Shown here piece by piece: positions 16,942 to 24,362 of a stretch of DNA of 32,036 bases. The notes under the pieces were generated by a model. It was not told where the DNA came from and did not search any database. It worked only from the letters and a program-made list of their open reading frames with translations. Every line of letters starts with the position of its first letter. Positions within the stretch are counted from its first letter, which is position 1. The position numbers were made by a program, and so were the translations under genes. This DNA is from CAWULT01 sp963923455 (GTDB lineage Bacteria > Acidobacteriota > Vicinamibacteria > Vicinamibacterales > UBA2999): NCBI GenBank assembly GCA_963923455.1, contig CAWULT010000046.1, forward strand, positions 1 to 32,036, in the 5' to 3' direction.

Positions 16942-16970
16942 GTAACAGCCATGTAACAGCGGTGTAAATC
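16942..16970 (-). promoter_or_regulatory. Pho-box-like triple repeat (reverse orientation) before phoU-like/pit
   Basis: GTAACAG at 16942-16948, GTAACAG at 16953-16959 and GTAAATC at 16964-16970: three 7-base units at an exact 11-base period. Read on the minus strand the first two are CTGTTAC, close to the PhoB half-site CTGTCAT. They overlap the likely promoter of the plus-strand gene (possible -10 TACGAT, 16974-16979), which suggests repression rather than activation. Confidence 0.5.
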
Positions 16971-17002
16971 TGTTACGATCCGCGCGTTGTGAACGAGGTG
17001 AC

Positions 17003-17626
17003 ATGGCGCGATTCAGTCTGATCCCACGCGAAGAGCAGTTCTTCAAGGATTTCGTCGGCCTCGCCGAGCAGATTCGGAGCGGCGCCCGGCTGCTCAAGCA
17101 GATGCTGGCCAGCGATCCGCCGGTTGCCGAGAAGGTCGAGGCGATCAAGGACATCGAGCACGCCTGCGACAAGATCACGCGCGGCATCCTCGATCGGCTC
17201 AACCGCACGTTCGTCACCCCGCTCGACCGGGAAGACATTCACGCGCTGGCGAGCTCGCTCGACGACGTCATGGACGCCATCGACGCCTCCGCCGCGGTCA
17301 TCCGCCTCTACCGGATCCAGCTGGTGCGCGCCGGCGCCCGCCGCCTCGCCGAAATCATCGTGGAGTCGGCGGACCGGATCACCGAGGGCATGGCCGCGCT
17401 CGAGAGCGACACCAAGATGGTGCTCGAGATCTCCGCCCGGGTCAGCCAGCTCGAGCACGAGGCCGACCGTGTGCACCAGGACGCCATCGTGGAGCTGTTC
17501 GACCAGGAAGACGACCCGATCATGGTCATCAAGTGGAAGGAGATCTTCGACCTCCTGGAGGCGGCCACCGACCGGTGCGAGGACGTGAGCAACCTCCTCG
17601 AGAGCGTCGTCGTCAAGCACGGCTGA
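17003..17626 (+). CDS. PhoU-like Pit accessory protein (DUF47 family)
   Basis: Cytoplasmic helical protein of 207 residues of the DUF47/TIGR00153 family, which pairs with Pit phosphate transporters. Family features: start FSLIPREEQFFKDF, conserved IKDIEHACDKIT (48-59), FVTPLDREDIHALASSLDDVMD (70-91), and the C-terminal IKWKEIFDLLEAATDRCEDV, the usual PhoU-like helix end. The Asp/Glu clusters are those that bind metal in PhoU folds. The start is ATG 17003 with GAGGTG at 16994-16999. The Pit transporter starts 3 bases after its stop, so the two form an operon. The Pho-box-like repeats upstream are 33 bases from the start. It probably tunes Pit activity in response to phosphate. Confidence 0.92.
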   Translation: MARFSLIPREEQFFKDFVGLAEQIRSGARLLKQMLASDPPVAEKVEAIKDIEHACDKITRGILDRLNRTFVTPLDREDIHALASSLDDVMDAIDASAAVIRLYRIQLVRAGARRLAEIIVESADRITEGMAALESDTKMVLEISARVSQLEHEADRVHQDAIVELFDQEDDPIMVIKWKEIFDLLEAATDRCEDVSNLLESVVVKHG

Positions 17627-17629
17627 GGC

Positions 17630-18646
17630 ATGGATCACACACTGCTGGCGGTGCTGCTGCTCATCGCCGTCGCCCTGATCTTCGACTACATCAACGGGTT
17701 CCACGACGCGGCCAACTCGATCGCCACGGTCGTCTCCACCCGCGTGCTCTCCCCCGGCCAAGCCGTGGCTTGGGCGGCGTTCTTCAATTTCGCGGCCTTC
17801 GCCGTCTTCGGTACCGCCGTCGCCCAGACGGTCGGCGCCGGGATGGTCGACCTGAAGGTGGTGACCTTCACGGTGATCTTCGCCGGCCTGACCGGCGCCA
17901 TCGTCTGGGACCTCATCACCTGGTACTTCGGCCTGCCGACCAGTTCGTCCCACGCGCTCTTCGGCGGCTACGCGGGCGCGGCCATCGCCAAGGCCGGGTT
18001 CACCGCGATCATCGTCGCGGGCTGGACGCGCACCATCGTCTTCATCGTGGTCGCGCCGCTCATCGGCATGACGGCCGGCCTGCTGCTGATGACGGCCACG
18101 CACTGGATCTTCCGCGGGGCGACGCCGCGCCGCGTGGACGGGTTCTTCCGCAGGATGCAGCTGGTCTCGGCAGCGGGCTTCAGCCTGATGCACGGCGCCA
18201 ACGACGCCCAGAAGACGATGGGCATCATCTCGGGCGCGCTGGTGACCGGGGGGTACCTGGAGCTGCAGAACGGCAAGCTCCCCGTGCCGACGTGGGTGGT
18301 GCTGCTCGCCTACACCGCCATCGGGCTGGGTACGCTGTCGGGCGGCTGGCGCATCATCAAGACGATGGGCTCGAAGATCACGAAGCTGCAGCCGATCGGC
18401 GGATTCTCGGCCGAAACCGGGGCGGCGCTGGCGATCTACACGGCCACCCAGCTCGGCGTCGGCATCAGCACGACGCACACGATCACGGGCGCCATCGTCG
18501 GCGTCGGCTCGACGCGCCGGCTGTCAGCGGTACGCTGGGGCGTCGCCGGCCAGATCGTCTGGGCCTGGATCCTGACGATCCCCGCCTCGGCGCTCATCGG
18601 CGCGCTCGTCTACGAATTCGCGCACCTGGTGTTCGAGGCCGTCTAG
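17630..18646 (+). CDS. pit: PiT-family inorganic phosphate transporter
   Basis: Low-affinity metal-phosphate/H+ symporter in the cytoplasmic membrane, 338 residues, the short bacterial form. The two inverted PiT signatures are clear: GFHDAANS (23-30) and HGANDAQKTMG (188-198). The matching PTSSSHAL (103-110) and ISTTHTITGA (about 276-285) loops are also present. Around ten hydrophobic helices are seen. It lies 3 bases after the PhoU-like gene. PiT proteins also let in arsenate, which is relevant to the arsA gene at 21972. Its stop lies 4 bases from the stop of an opposite-strand small gene, with no room for a separate terminator. Control is probably by the repeats at 16942-16970. Confidence 0.96.
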   Translation: MDHTLLAVLLLIAVALIFDYINGFHDAANSIATVVSTRVLSPGQAVAWAAFFNFAAFAVFGTAVAQTVGAGMVDLKVVTFTVIFAGLTGAIVWDLITWYFGLPTSSSHALFGGYAGAAIAKAGFTAIIVAGWTRTIVFIVVAPLIGMTAGLLLMTATHWIFRGATPRRVDGFFRRMQLVSAAGFSLMHGANDAQKTMGIISGALVTGGYLELQNGKLPVPTWVVLLAYTAIGLGTLSGGWRIIKTMGSKITKLQPIGGFSAETGAALAIYTATQLGVGISTTHTITGAIVGVGSTRRLSAVRWGVAGQIVWAWILTIPASALIGALVYEFAHLVFEAV

Positions 18647-18650
18647 GCCG

Positions 18651-18860
18651 TCAGCACTCCACCCAGCCAGCCTGCCGCAGGCGCGCGGACTCGGCCACGA
18701 ACAGGAGCCGTGCGCGCTCCACCCGGTGCCAGTCGGTGTACACCACCGACCGCACGACCGCGTCGTCGCGCTCCTCCTGGACGACCCACCCGTTCTCGGT
18801 GGCGTCACTGATCAGGAAGCGGCGGGTCGACTCGGCATCGCGAAAGTGGCGGACGTACAT
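18651..18860 (-). CDS. Small uncharacterised protein (69 residues) behind a Pho-box-like site
   Basis: I do not recognise the family. The start is ATG 18860, chosen because GGGGAG lies 10 bases upstream on the minus strand; a TTG further up lacks such a site. The product is soluble and charged: MYVRHFRDAESTRRFLISD at the start, then VVQEERDDAVVRSVVYTDWHR, ending in a basic helix ARLRQAGWVEC with a lone terminal cysteine. There is no signal peptide or membrane segment. A direct repeat of the Pho-box type and a -10 element stand before it, so it may be induced by phosphate starvation. It is convergent with pit. It could be a small regulator or a modifier of a translation or envelope factor; nothing in the sequence decides. 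Confidence 0.7.
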   Translation of the reverse strand: MYVRHFRDAESTRRFLISDATENGWVVQEERDDAVVRSVVYTDWHRVERARLLFVAESARLRQAGWVEC

Positions 18861-18883
18861 GGCAGGTTGACTCCCCACCAAGA

Positions 18884-18928
18884 TCTACACTGGCCAGCAC
18901 CGCGTCGCGTGTAAACACGACGTAACAA
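18884..18928 (-). promoter_or_regulatory. Pho-box-like repeat and -10 element before the small protein gene
   Basis: On the minus strand TTGTTAC (18928-18922), 4 bases, TGTTTAC (18917-18911), then 21 bases, then TGTAGA (18889-18884). The 11-base period and the 21-base distance to the -10 element equal those at 27186-27219. The -10 element could also be read two bases later as TAGATC. Confidence 0.5.
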
Positions 18929-18947
18929 ATCCCCGCGGGCAGGGAGC

Positions 18948-19448
18948 TCAGCCGGCCATGCGGCGGAGCATCCCGGGCGGAGCGAACCAGACGAGCGTGC
19001 CGCGCACGCCGGGGTCGACCCGATCCACGTCGATGCGGCAGATCGCGCCCTTCCTGAACTCCGGTGCGTACGAGGCCCCGAGCAGGTGCGCCGCCAGGCG
19101 GCCGAGGTCCGGTTCGTGCCCGACGATCGCGATCCGGACGGCCGTCGCAACCGCATGGACCTGCTCGAGGACGGCTTCTGGCGGATGCCCGGGCGCCAGC
19201 ACGTCGAGTACGTGAACGGCGGGCGGCTGCGGCAAGCCTTCCGCCAGCACGCGCGCGGTGTGCGAGGCCCGCACCAGGGGGCTCGTGAACACCTCGTCGA
19301 GTTCCAGCCCGAACCGCGCAAGGCCCTCGACCGCCTCGCTGAACCGGCGAATCCCCTTTGGCGTCAGCGGACGGGCGGCGTCGTCGGGCCACTCCGGCCC
19401 GCGTTCTGCCGCGATGGCGTGCCGCACCAGAAACAGTTCGTGACGCAT
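18948..19448 (-). CDS. SixA-like phosphohistidine phosphatase (histidine phosphatase superfamily)
   Basis: Cytoplasmic phosphatase of 166 residues, the length of SixA. The catalytic motif is VRHA with H10; R60 lies in TSPLVRASHTA, and the second histidine is H111 in IVGHEPDLGRLAAHLLG, matching the SixA VGHNP/EPxL motif. TPKGIRR (29-35) is the conserved loop after the RHA motif. SixA in E. coli removes phosphate from His on phosphotransfer proteins. Here the target is unknown. It is divergent from the PhoB/PhoR-like pair and starts 56 bases from the regulator's start codon, so a role in that signalling chain is possible but unproved. Such genes also often sit near polyphosphate and CHAD genes, as here. 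Confidence 0.87.
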   Translation of the reverse strand: MRHELFLVRHAIAAERGPEWPDDAARPLTPKGIRRFSEAVEGLARFGLELDEVFTSPLVRASHTARVLAEGLPQPPAVHVLDVLAPGHPPEAVLEQVHAVATAVRIAIVGHEPDLGRLAAHLLGASYAPEFRKGAICRIDVDRVDPGVRGTLVWFAPPGMLRRMAG

Positions 19449-19466
19449 GTGCCTCCCTGCCGGCCC

Positions 19467-19495
19467 TTGGTCGTGGAGCCGGATGCCCTTAGCAT
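19467..19495 (+). promoter_or_regulatory. Promoter of the PhoB/PhoR-like/arsA operon
   Basis: TTGGTC (19467-19472), 17-base spacer, TAGCAT (19490-19495). The GTG start codon at 19505 follows 9 bases after the -10 element, so the mRNA would have almost no leader. No Pho-box repeat is seen here. Confidence 0.5.
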
Positions 19496-19504
19496 TGTCA
19501 CTCA

Positions 19505-20191
19505 GTGCACATTCTCGTTGCCGAGGACGACCCGGACATCGGCGATCTGATCGTCCGCTACCTCCAGAAGGCCGGCTGGACCACGCGCCTGGCCACGTCG
19601 GGGACCGACGCCCTGGCCGCGGCCGGCCGCGAGGCCATCGACGTCGCGATTCTCGACGTGATGCTGCCGGGCATGACCGGCCTCGACGTGTGCCGGGCGC
19701 TCCGGAGCGAGCCGGCCACGGCGGCCATCCCGATCATCATGGTGACCGCCCGGGCCGAGGAAACGGACCGCATCCTCGGCCTCGACACGGGGGCCGACGA
19801 CTACATCACGAAGCCGTTCAGCCCGAACGAACTGGTGGCGCGCGTGCGGGCGCTGCTGCGCCGGGCGCAGCGGGGCGCGACGGAGCCCGATGCCAGGACG
19901 CTGCGGTTCGGCCCGCTCGTGATGGACCTGACCACGCACACCGTCACCGACGGCGGCATCGAAGTGAAGCTGACGGCGAAGGAGTTCCTGCTGCTGCAGT
20001 ATCTGCTCGAGCACCGGGGACGGGTGCTCTCGCGCGACCTGCTGCTCACCGACGTCTGGGGCTACCAGTACACGGGCGGCACCCGCACGGTCGACGTGCA
20101 CGTGCGCCGGCTCCGCGAGAAGCTGCCCCTGCTGGCCACGGGGCTCGTCACCGTCAAGCAGTTCGGCTACAAGCTCGCAGAGACGCCTTAG
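19505..20191 (+). CDS. OmpR/PhoB-type response regulator
   Basis: Two-component DNA-binding regulator, 228 residues. The receiver domain has the acidic pair in MHILVAEDDPD, phospho-acceptor D51 (ILDVMLPG), T81 and K103 (TKPFSP). The winged-helix effector domain runs from about 130 to 226, with LTAKEFLLLQYLLEH and the DNA-contact helix RTVDVHVRRLREKL. The start is GTG 19505 with no ribosome-binding site, consistent with a leaderless message. The kinase gene starts 3 bases after the stop (or 12 if its ATG is used), so they form a pair. The PhoB subgroup is the closest by overall pattern, but OmpR-type regulators cannot be assigned to a signal by sequence alone. Confidence 0.93.
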   Translation: MHILVAEDDPDIGDLIVRYLQKAGWTTRLATSGTDALAAAGREAIDVAILDVMLPGMTGLDVCRALRSEPATAAIPIIMVTARAEETDRILGLDTGADDYITKPFSPNELVARVRALLRRAQRGATEPDARTLRFGPLVMDLTTHTVTDGGIEVKLTAKEFLLLQYLLEHRGRVLSRDLLLTDVWGYQYTGGTRTVDVHVRRLREKLPLLATGLVTVKQFGYKLAETP

Positions 20192-20194
20192 CCC

Positions 20195-21967
20195 GTGTCC
20201 GCCATGCGCCTGGCCTTCCGGACCAAGATCTTCGTCGGGTCAGTGGCGGCCTCGGCGATCTCGCTGGCCGCGCTGACGCTGCTGTTCTCGTGGCAGGCGC
20301 GCGTCGAGCAGCGAGGGGCCATCGAACGGCGCCTCACCGACGAGGCGCGGCTCATCGCCGACCTGCTGGCCCTGTCGACCGTGCACGACGAGGCCGAACT
20401 CGACGGGGAAGCCGACCGCCTGGGCCGGTTCGTGGCCGGGCGCGTCACCCTGGTGGCCGCGGACGGCCGGGTCGTCGGCGACTCCACCCAGACACCGCAG
20501 GAACTGCAGACGCTCGAGAACCACGCCTCGCGGCCCGAGGTGCAGGCCGCCCGCGCGGGCGCCGCCGGCGTCAGCCAGCGCTACAGCACGACGGTGGGAA
20601 CCGACATGCTCTACGTGGCGGTCGAGACCGGGCATCCGCTCGTGCACTGGGTGCGGCTGTCGCTGCCGCTGACGGACGTCGTCGCCCAGCTCGCCGCCAT
20701 CCGCAACCTCGCGCTGCTCGGCTTCGTGGCCGCGATCCCGATCGCGCTCGCCGTGTCCTGGGGCCTGTCGGCCCCGCTGTCGCGGCGCATCCGGGCCATC
20801 GCGGCCGTCGCGCAACGGTACTCGTCCGGCGATCTGTCGCAGCCGATCCACGACTACGGCGGCGACGAGCTCGGCACCGTCGCCCGGGCACTCGACTCGG
20901 CCGTCCAGGAACTGGGGCGCCGGCTGGCCGAGCTGTCGCGCGACCGGGCCCGTGCCGACGCCCTGCTCGAGGGCATGGTGGAAGGCGTGCTCGTCGTCGA
21001 CTCGCAGGGACGGCTGCAGCTCGTCAACCGCGCCGCGCAGCAGATGCTGGGGATCGTCGACAGCGCGCTCGGCCGGCCCTACGTCGAGGCGATCCGCCAC
21101 CCCGACATCACCGGCCAGCTCGGCGCGGCGCTGCGAGGCGAGCCCGTCTCCACGCGCGAGGTAGCCATCACACGTGACCTGTCGCGCACCTTCGCGGCGC
21201 GGTCCGCGCCGGTGGCCGCGGCCGGTGGCGGCGGCGGCGTGCTCGTGCTCCACGAGATCACCGACCTGCGCCGGGCCGACCAGGTGCGGCGCGACTTCGT
21301 CGCCAACGTCTCGCACGAGCTGCGCACGCCGTTGACGGCGATCCGCGGCTACGTCGAGGCCCTGCTCGACGAACCTTCGACGAGCGACGACGCCAGGGCG
21401 TTCCTCGACATCATCGCGCGGCACAGCACGCGGATGGAGCGGCTGGTCACCGACCTGCTGCGACTCGCGCGGCTCGACGCCCGCCAGGAACCGCTCGACG
21501 TCGCGTCGTGTGACGTGCCGCAGCTGCTGCGGGGAGTGGTGGACGACCAGCGGCCGGGCCTCGACGCCAAGCAGCAGCAGGTCGCGATCGACGTGGCCCC
21601 GGACGCGGTGACGGTGCCGGCCGACCCGGCGAAGCTGCACGACATCGTCAGGAACCTGGTGGAGAACGCCGTGAACTATTCGCCGGACCGGGCGGAGATC
21701 CGCCTGTCGGCGCGCCGCGAGGGTGACACGTTCGTGCTCACCGTCGCCGACACGGGCCCCGGCATCCCGCCCGAGGACCTCGGCCGCGTGTTCGAGCGGT
21801 TCTACCGGGTGGACAAGTCGCGCGCCCGGCCGGGCGGCACGGGCCTTGGCCTGGCGATCGTGAAGCACCTGGCCGAACTGCACGGCGGGCGGGCCGTCGC
21901 GGCCAACGGCGCCGCCGGCGGCGCGGTGTTCACGATCACGCTCCCGGCCGTCCGCGCGCGTCAGTGA
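20195..21967 (+). CDS. PhoR-like membrane sensor histidine kinase (HAMP-PAS-HisKA-HATPase)
   Basis: Sensor kinase of 590 residues. Order: membrane helix 12-31, extracytoplasmic domain of about 135 residues, second helix 169-191, HAMP 192-245, PAS 252-350, HisKA with H374 in NVSHELRTPLTA, then the ATPase with N box (NLVENAVNYS), G1 (DTGPGIP), F box (ERFYRVDKS) and G2 (GGTGLGLAIV). The HAMP-PAS-HisKA layout and ERFYRVDKSR match PhoR-type kinases. Start is GTG 20195, or ATG 20204; both keep the first helix. It partners the preceding regulator. Unlike E. coli PhoR it has a sizeable periplasmic domain, so it may sense an external signal directly. The arsA gene starts 4 bases after its stop. Confidence 0.93.
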   Translation: MSAMRLAFRTKIFVGSVAASAISLAALTLLFSWQARVEQRGAIERRLTDEARLIADLLALSTVHDEAELDGEADRLGRFVAGRVTLVAADGRVVGDSTQTPQELQTLENHASRPEVQAARAGAAGVSQRYSTTVGTDMLYVAVETGHPLVHWVRLSLPLTDVVAQLAAIRNLALLGFVAAIPIALAVSWGLSAPLSRRIRAIAAVAQRYSSGDLSQPIHDYGGDELGTVARALDSAVQELGRRLAELSRDRARADALLEGMVEGVLVVDSQGRLQLVNRAAQQMLGIVDSALGRPYVEAIRHPDITGQLGAALRGEPVSTREVAITRDLSRTFAARSAPVAAAGGGGGVLVLHEITDLRRADQVRRDFVANVSHELRTPLTAIRGYVEALLDEPSTSDDARAFLDIIARHSTRMERLVTDLLRLARLDARQEPLDVASCDVPQLLRGVVDDQRPGLDAKQQQVAIDVAPDAVTVPADPAKLHDIVRNLVENAVNYSPDRAEIRLSARREGDTFVLTVADTGPGIPPEDLGRVFERFYRVDKSRARPGGTGLGLAIVKHLAELHGGRAVAANGAAGGAVFTITLPAVRARQ

Positions 21968-21971
21968 CGCC

Positions 21972-23750
21972 ATGCACGCCTTCCTCGACCGGCCCACGCG
22001 CTATCTCTTCTTCACCGGCAAGGGCGGCGTGGGCAAGACGGCGCTGGCCTGCGCGACGGCAATCCGGCTGGCGGACGCCGGCCGTCGCATCCTGCTGGTC
22101 AGCACCGATCCGGCGTCGAACCTCGACGAGATGCTTGGCGTCACGCTGTCGATCCATCCGACGCCGATCCCGGGCGTCCCCAGGCTCTCGGCGCTCAACA
22201 TCGATCCCGAGAAGGCAGCCGACGAGTACCGGGAACGGGTGATCGCGCCGTATCGCGACATCTGGACGGCCCCGCAGGTGGCCGAGCTGCGGGAACAGCT
22301 CGCCGGCGCCTGCACCGTCGAAATCGCGGCCTTCGACGAGTTCGCCGGACTGCTGGCCGATGACGCGGCCCAGGATCCGTACGACCACGTCATCTTCGAC
22401 ACGGCGCCCACGGGCCACACCCTCAGGCTGCTCAGCCTGCCGCGGGCGTGGACCGGCTTCCTCGAGACCGCCAGCCAGGGAGCGTCGTGCCTGGGCCCGC
22501 ATGCCGGGCTCAAGATGCAGGAATCCCGCTTCGCGGCGGCGCTCCGCTCGCTCGGCGACGGCGGCCGCACGACGGTCGTCCTCGTGACGCGCCCCGATCG
22601 GGCGGCGCTGCGCGAGGTGGAGCGCACGTCGGGGGAACTCGAGGCGCTCGGCATCGGGAACCAGCACCTCGCGATCAACGCCGTGTTCCACGCGGCGGAC
22701 TCCCGCGACCCGGTGGCCGTGGCGCTCGAAGCGCGGGGCGCCTCGGCGCTGGGCTCGCTCCCCGAGCGCCTCCGCATGCTGCCGACCCTGCAGATCCCGA
22801 TGCGGCCGTTCAACATGGTCGGCCTCACGGCCCTGCGCGCGCTGCTGGACGACCGGGCCGCGGCGGCCCTGGCTCGGGACACGCCCCGGCGCCCGGGCCA
22901 GGCGCTGCCGTCGCTCCTGGCGCTCCTCGACGAGATCGCCGCCCCCGGGCACGGACTCGTGATGGTGATGGGAAAGGGCGGAGTCGGCAAGACGACCATC
23001 GCGGCGGCGGTCGCCGTCGAACTCGCCGCCAGGGGCCACGAGGTCCACATCAGCACGACGGACCCGGCGGCCCACGTCGCCGCGACGCTCGAGGGGACGA
23101 TGCCACACCTCACGGTCAGCCGCATCGATCCGGCCGCCGAGACGAAGGCCTACGTCGACCGCGTCATGGCCGAGCGGGGTGCGCGCCTCGACGACGAGGG
23201 CCGCGCCCTGCTCGCCGAAGACCTGCGATCGCCCTGCTACGAGGAGGTCGCCGTGTTCGCCGCCTTCTCGAGACTGGTGTCCCAGGCCCGGTCGAAGTTC
23301 GTCGTCCTCGACACGGCCCCCACGGGCCACACCCTGCTGCTGCTGGACCAGACGGGCTCGTACCACCGGCAGATGGTCGGCTCGGGCTCGGCGGCCCAGC
23401 GGCCCGGCAGAATGGTGACGCCGCTGATGAAGTTGCGCGACCCGGCCTACACGAAGGTCCTGCTGGTCACGCTGGGGGAGACGACGCCCGTGTCGGAAGC
23501 CGCCCGACTGCAAGCCGACCTCCGCCGCGCCGGGGTCGAGCCGTTCGCCTGGGTCGTCAACAGCAGCATGGCAATCGCAGGCTCGTCCGACCCCTGCCTC
23601 CGGCAGCGGATCGAGGGGGAACTCGCCCAGATCGCGTTGGTGGAACAGCAGTACGCCGCGCGTGTCGCCGTCGTGCCGTGGGTGGCGGAGGAACCTGTCG
23701 GCGTCGAGCGACTCATGGCCCTCGCCCGAGCCAGGGGCGCCGGATCCTGA
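21972..23750 (+). CDS. arsA: ArsA-type arsenite/antimonite-stimulated ATPase (tandem)
   Basis: Tandem P-loop ATPase of 592 residues, the size of E. coli ArsA (583). Both halves have a deviant Walker A, GKGGVGKT (16-23 and 334-341), and the DTAPTGHTL motif after switch II. All three cysteines that bind As(III)/Sb(III) in E. coli ArsA (113, 172, 422) have equivalents in the same contexts: C114 in GACTVEIAAFDEF, C173 in GASCLGPHAGL and C422 in RSPCYEEVAVF. This supports a true metalloid pump ATPase over a Get3-like targeting factor. No arsB, arsR, arsD or arsC is in the window. It lies 4 bases after the PhoR-like kinase, so it is probably co-transcribed with it. Confidence 0.92.
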   Translation: MHAFLDRPTRYLFFTGKGGVGKTALACATAIRLADAGRRILLVSTDPASNLDEMLGVTLSIHPTPIPGVPRLSALNIDPEKAADEYRERVIAPYRDIWTAPQVAELREQLAGACTVEIAAFDEFAGLLADDAAQDPYDHVIFDTAPTGHTLRLLSLPRAWTGFLETASQGASCLGPHAGLKMQESRFAAALRSLGDGGRTTVVLVTRPDRAALREVERTSGELEALGIGNQHLAINAVFHAADSRDPVAVALEARGASALGSLPERLRMLPTLQIPMRPFNMVGLTALRALLDDRAAAALARDTPRRPGQALPSLLALLDEIAAPGHGLVMVMGKGGVGKTTIAAAVAVELAARGHEVHISTTDPAAHVAATLEGTMPHLTVSRIDPAAETKAYVDRVMAERGARLDDEGRALLAEDLRSPCYEEVAVFAAFSRLVSQARSKFVVLDTAPTGHTLLLLDQTGSYHRQMVGSGSAAQRPGRMVTPLMKLRDPAYTKVLLVTLGETTPVSEAARLQADLRRAGVEPFAWVVNSSMAIAGSSDPCLRQRIEGELAQIALVEQQYAARVAVVPWVAEEPVGVERLMALARARGAGS

Positions 23751-23827
23751 GGCCGTTCGGCCACGGTTGGCGCTATGATTCGCCCATCCCCACGGCGGCG
23801 GCCCCCTCTTCACTCCTGGAGGCGCAC

Positions 23828-24256
23828 ATGACGACCGTCCGACAGATGCTGCGGCACAAGTCCCTCGAGCTCCTCGCGGTCCCGCCCCACACCTCGGTCT
23901 ACGACGCGCTGGTCCTGATGGCCGAGCACGATGTCGGTGCGCTGGTGGTCCTGGACGGCGACGACCTGGTCGGCGTGTTCTCGGAGCGCGACTACGCCCG
24001 CAATGTGATCCTGTTCGGCCGCTCGTCCCGGGATCTGCGCGTGTCTGACATCATGACGGGGCGCGTCGTCTGCGTCCGCCCGGACACGACCGTGGACCAG
24101 TGCATGGCGATGATGACCGCGAGGCGCATCCGGCACCTGCCGGTCCTGTCCGGCTCGCAGGTGGTAGGACTCGTCTCGATCGGCGACGTCGTCAAGGAGA
24201 TGCTGCACGAGCAGCAATTCCTCATCGACCGGCTCGAGCACTACATCACCACCTGA
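23828..24256 (+). CDS. Tandem CBS domain protein
   Basis: Small cytoplasmic protein of 142 residues made only of two CBS motifs. The first runs about 8-60 (VYDALVLMAEHDVGALVVLDGDDLVGVFSERDYAR) and the second about 72-130 (DIMTGRVVCVRPDTTVDQCMAMMTARRIRHLPVL, then GLVSIGDVVK). CBS pairs bind adenine nucleotides such as AMP, ATP or SAM and regulate partner proteins; the partner here is unknown. The start is ATG 23828 with GGAGG at 23818-23822. A longer in-frame reading overlaps arsA and is a shadow. TATGAT at 23774-23779 may be its own -10 element, so it need not depend on the arsA operon. A hairpin at 24303 follows. Confidence 0.92.
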   Translation: MTTVRQMLRHKSLELLAVPPHTSVYDALVLMAEHDVGALVVLDGDDLVGVFSERDYARNVILFGRSSRDLRVSDIMTGRVVCVRPDTTVDQCMAMMTARRIRHLPVLSGSQVVGLVSIGDVVKEMLHEQQFLIDRLEHYITT

Positions 24257-24302
24257 CCGGGGCCGGACGCCCGTCCCCACGTCGAGGTGCCACCCGGCCG
24301 GA

Positions 24303-24322
24303 CGCCGATCCCGCGATCGGCG
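24303..24322. terminator. Hairpin between convergent CBS and HupE-like genes
   Basis: Perfect 8-base stem CGCCGATC/GATCGGCG with a 4-base loop, in the 106-base gap between two genes that converge. There is no T-tract on either side, so terminator function is likely from position but not certain. The rest of the gap shows nothing else. Confidence 0.45.
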
Positions 24323-24362
24323 CCGAGCCGTTGGTCGCAGTCCCGGTCCGAGGGCCCGGCCG

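Noticed and set aside
20240..23813. Long minus-strand frames opposite the kinase and arsA
   Set aside because: Arg/His-rich shadows; both plus-strand genes have full catalytic motif sets.
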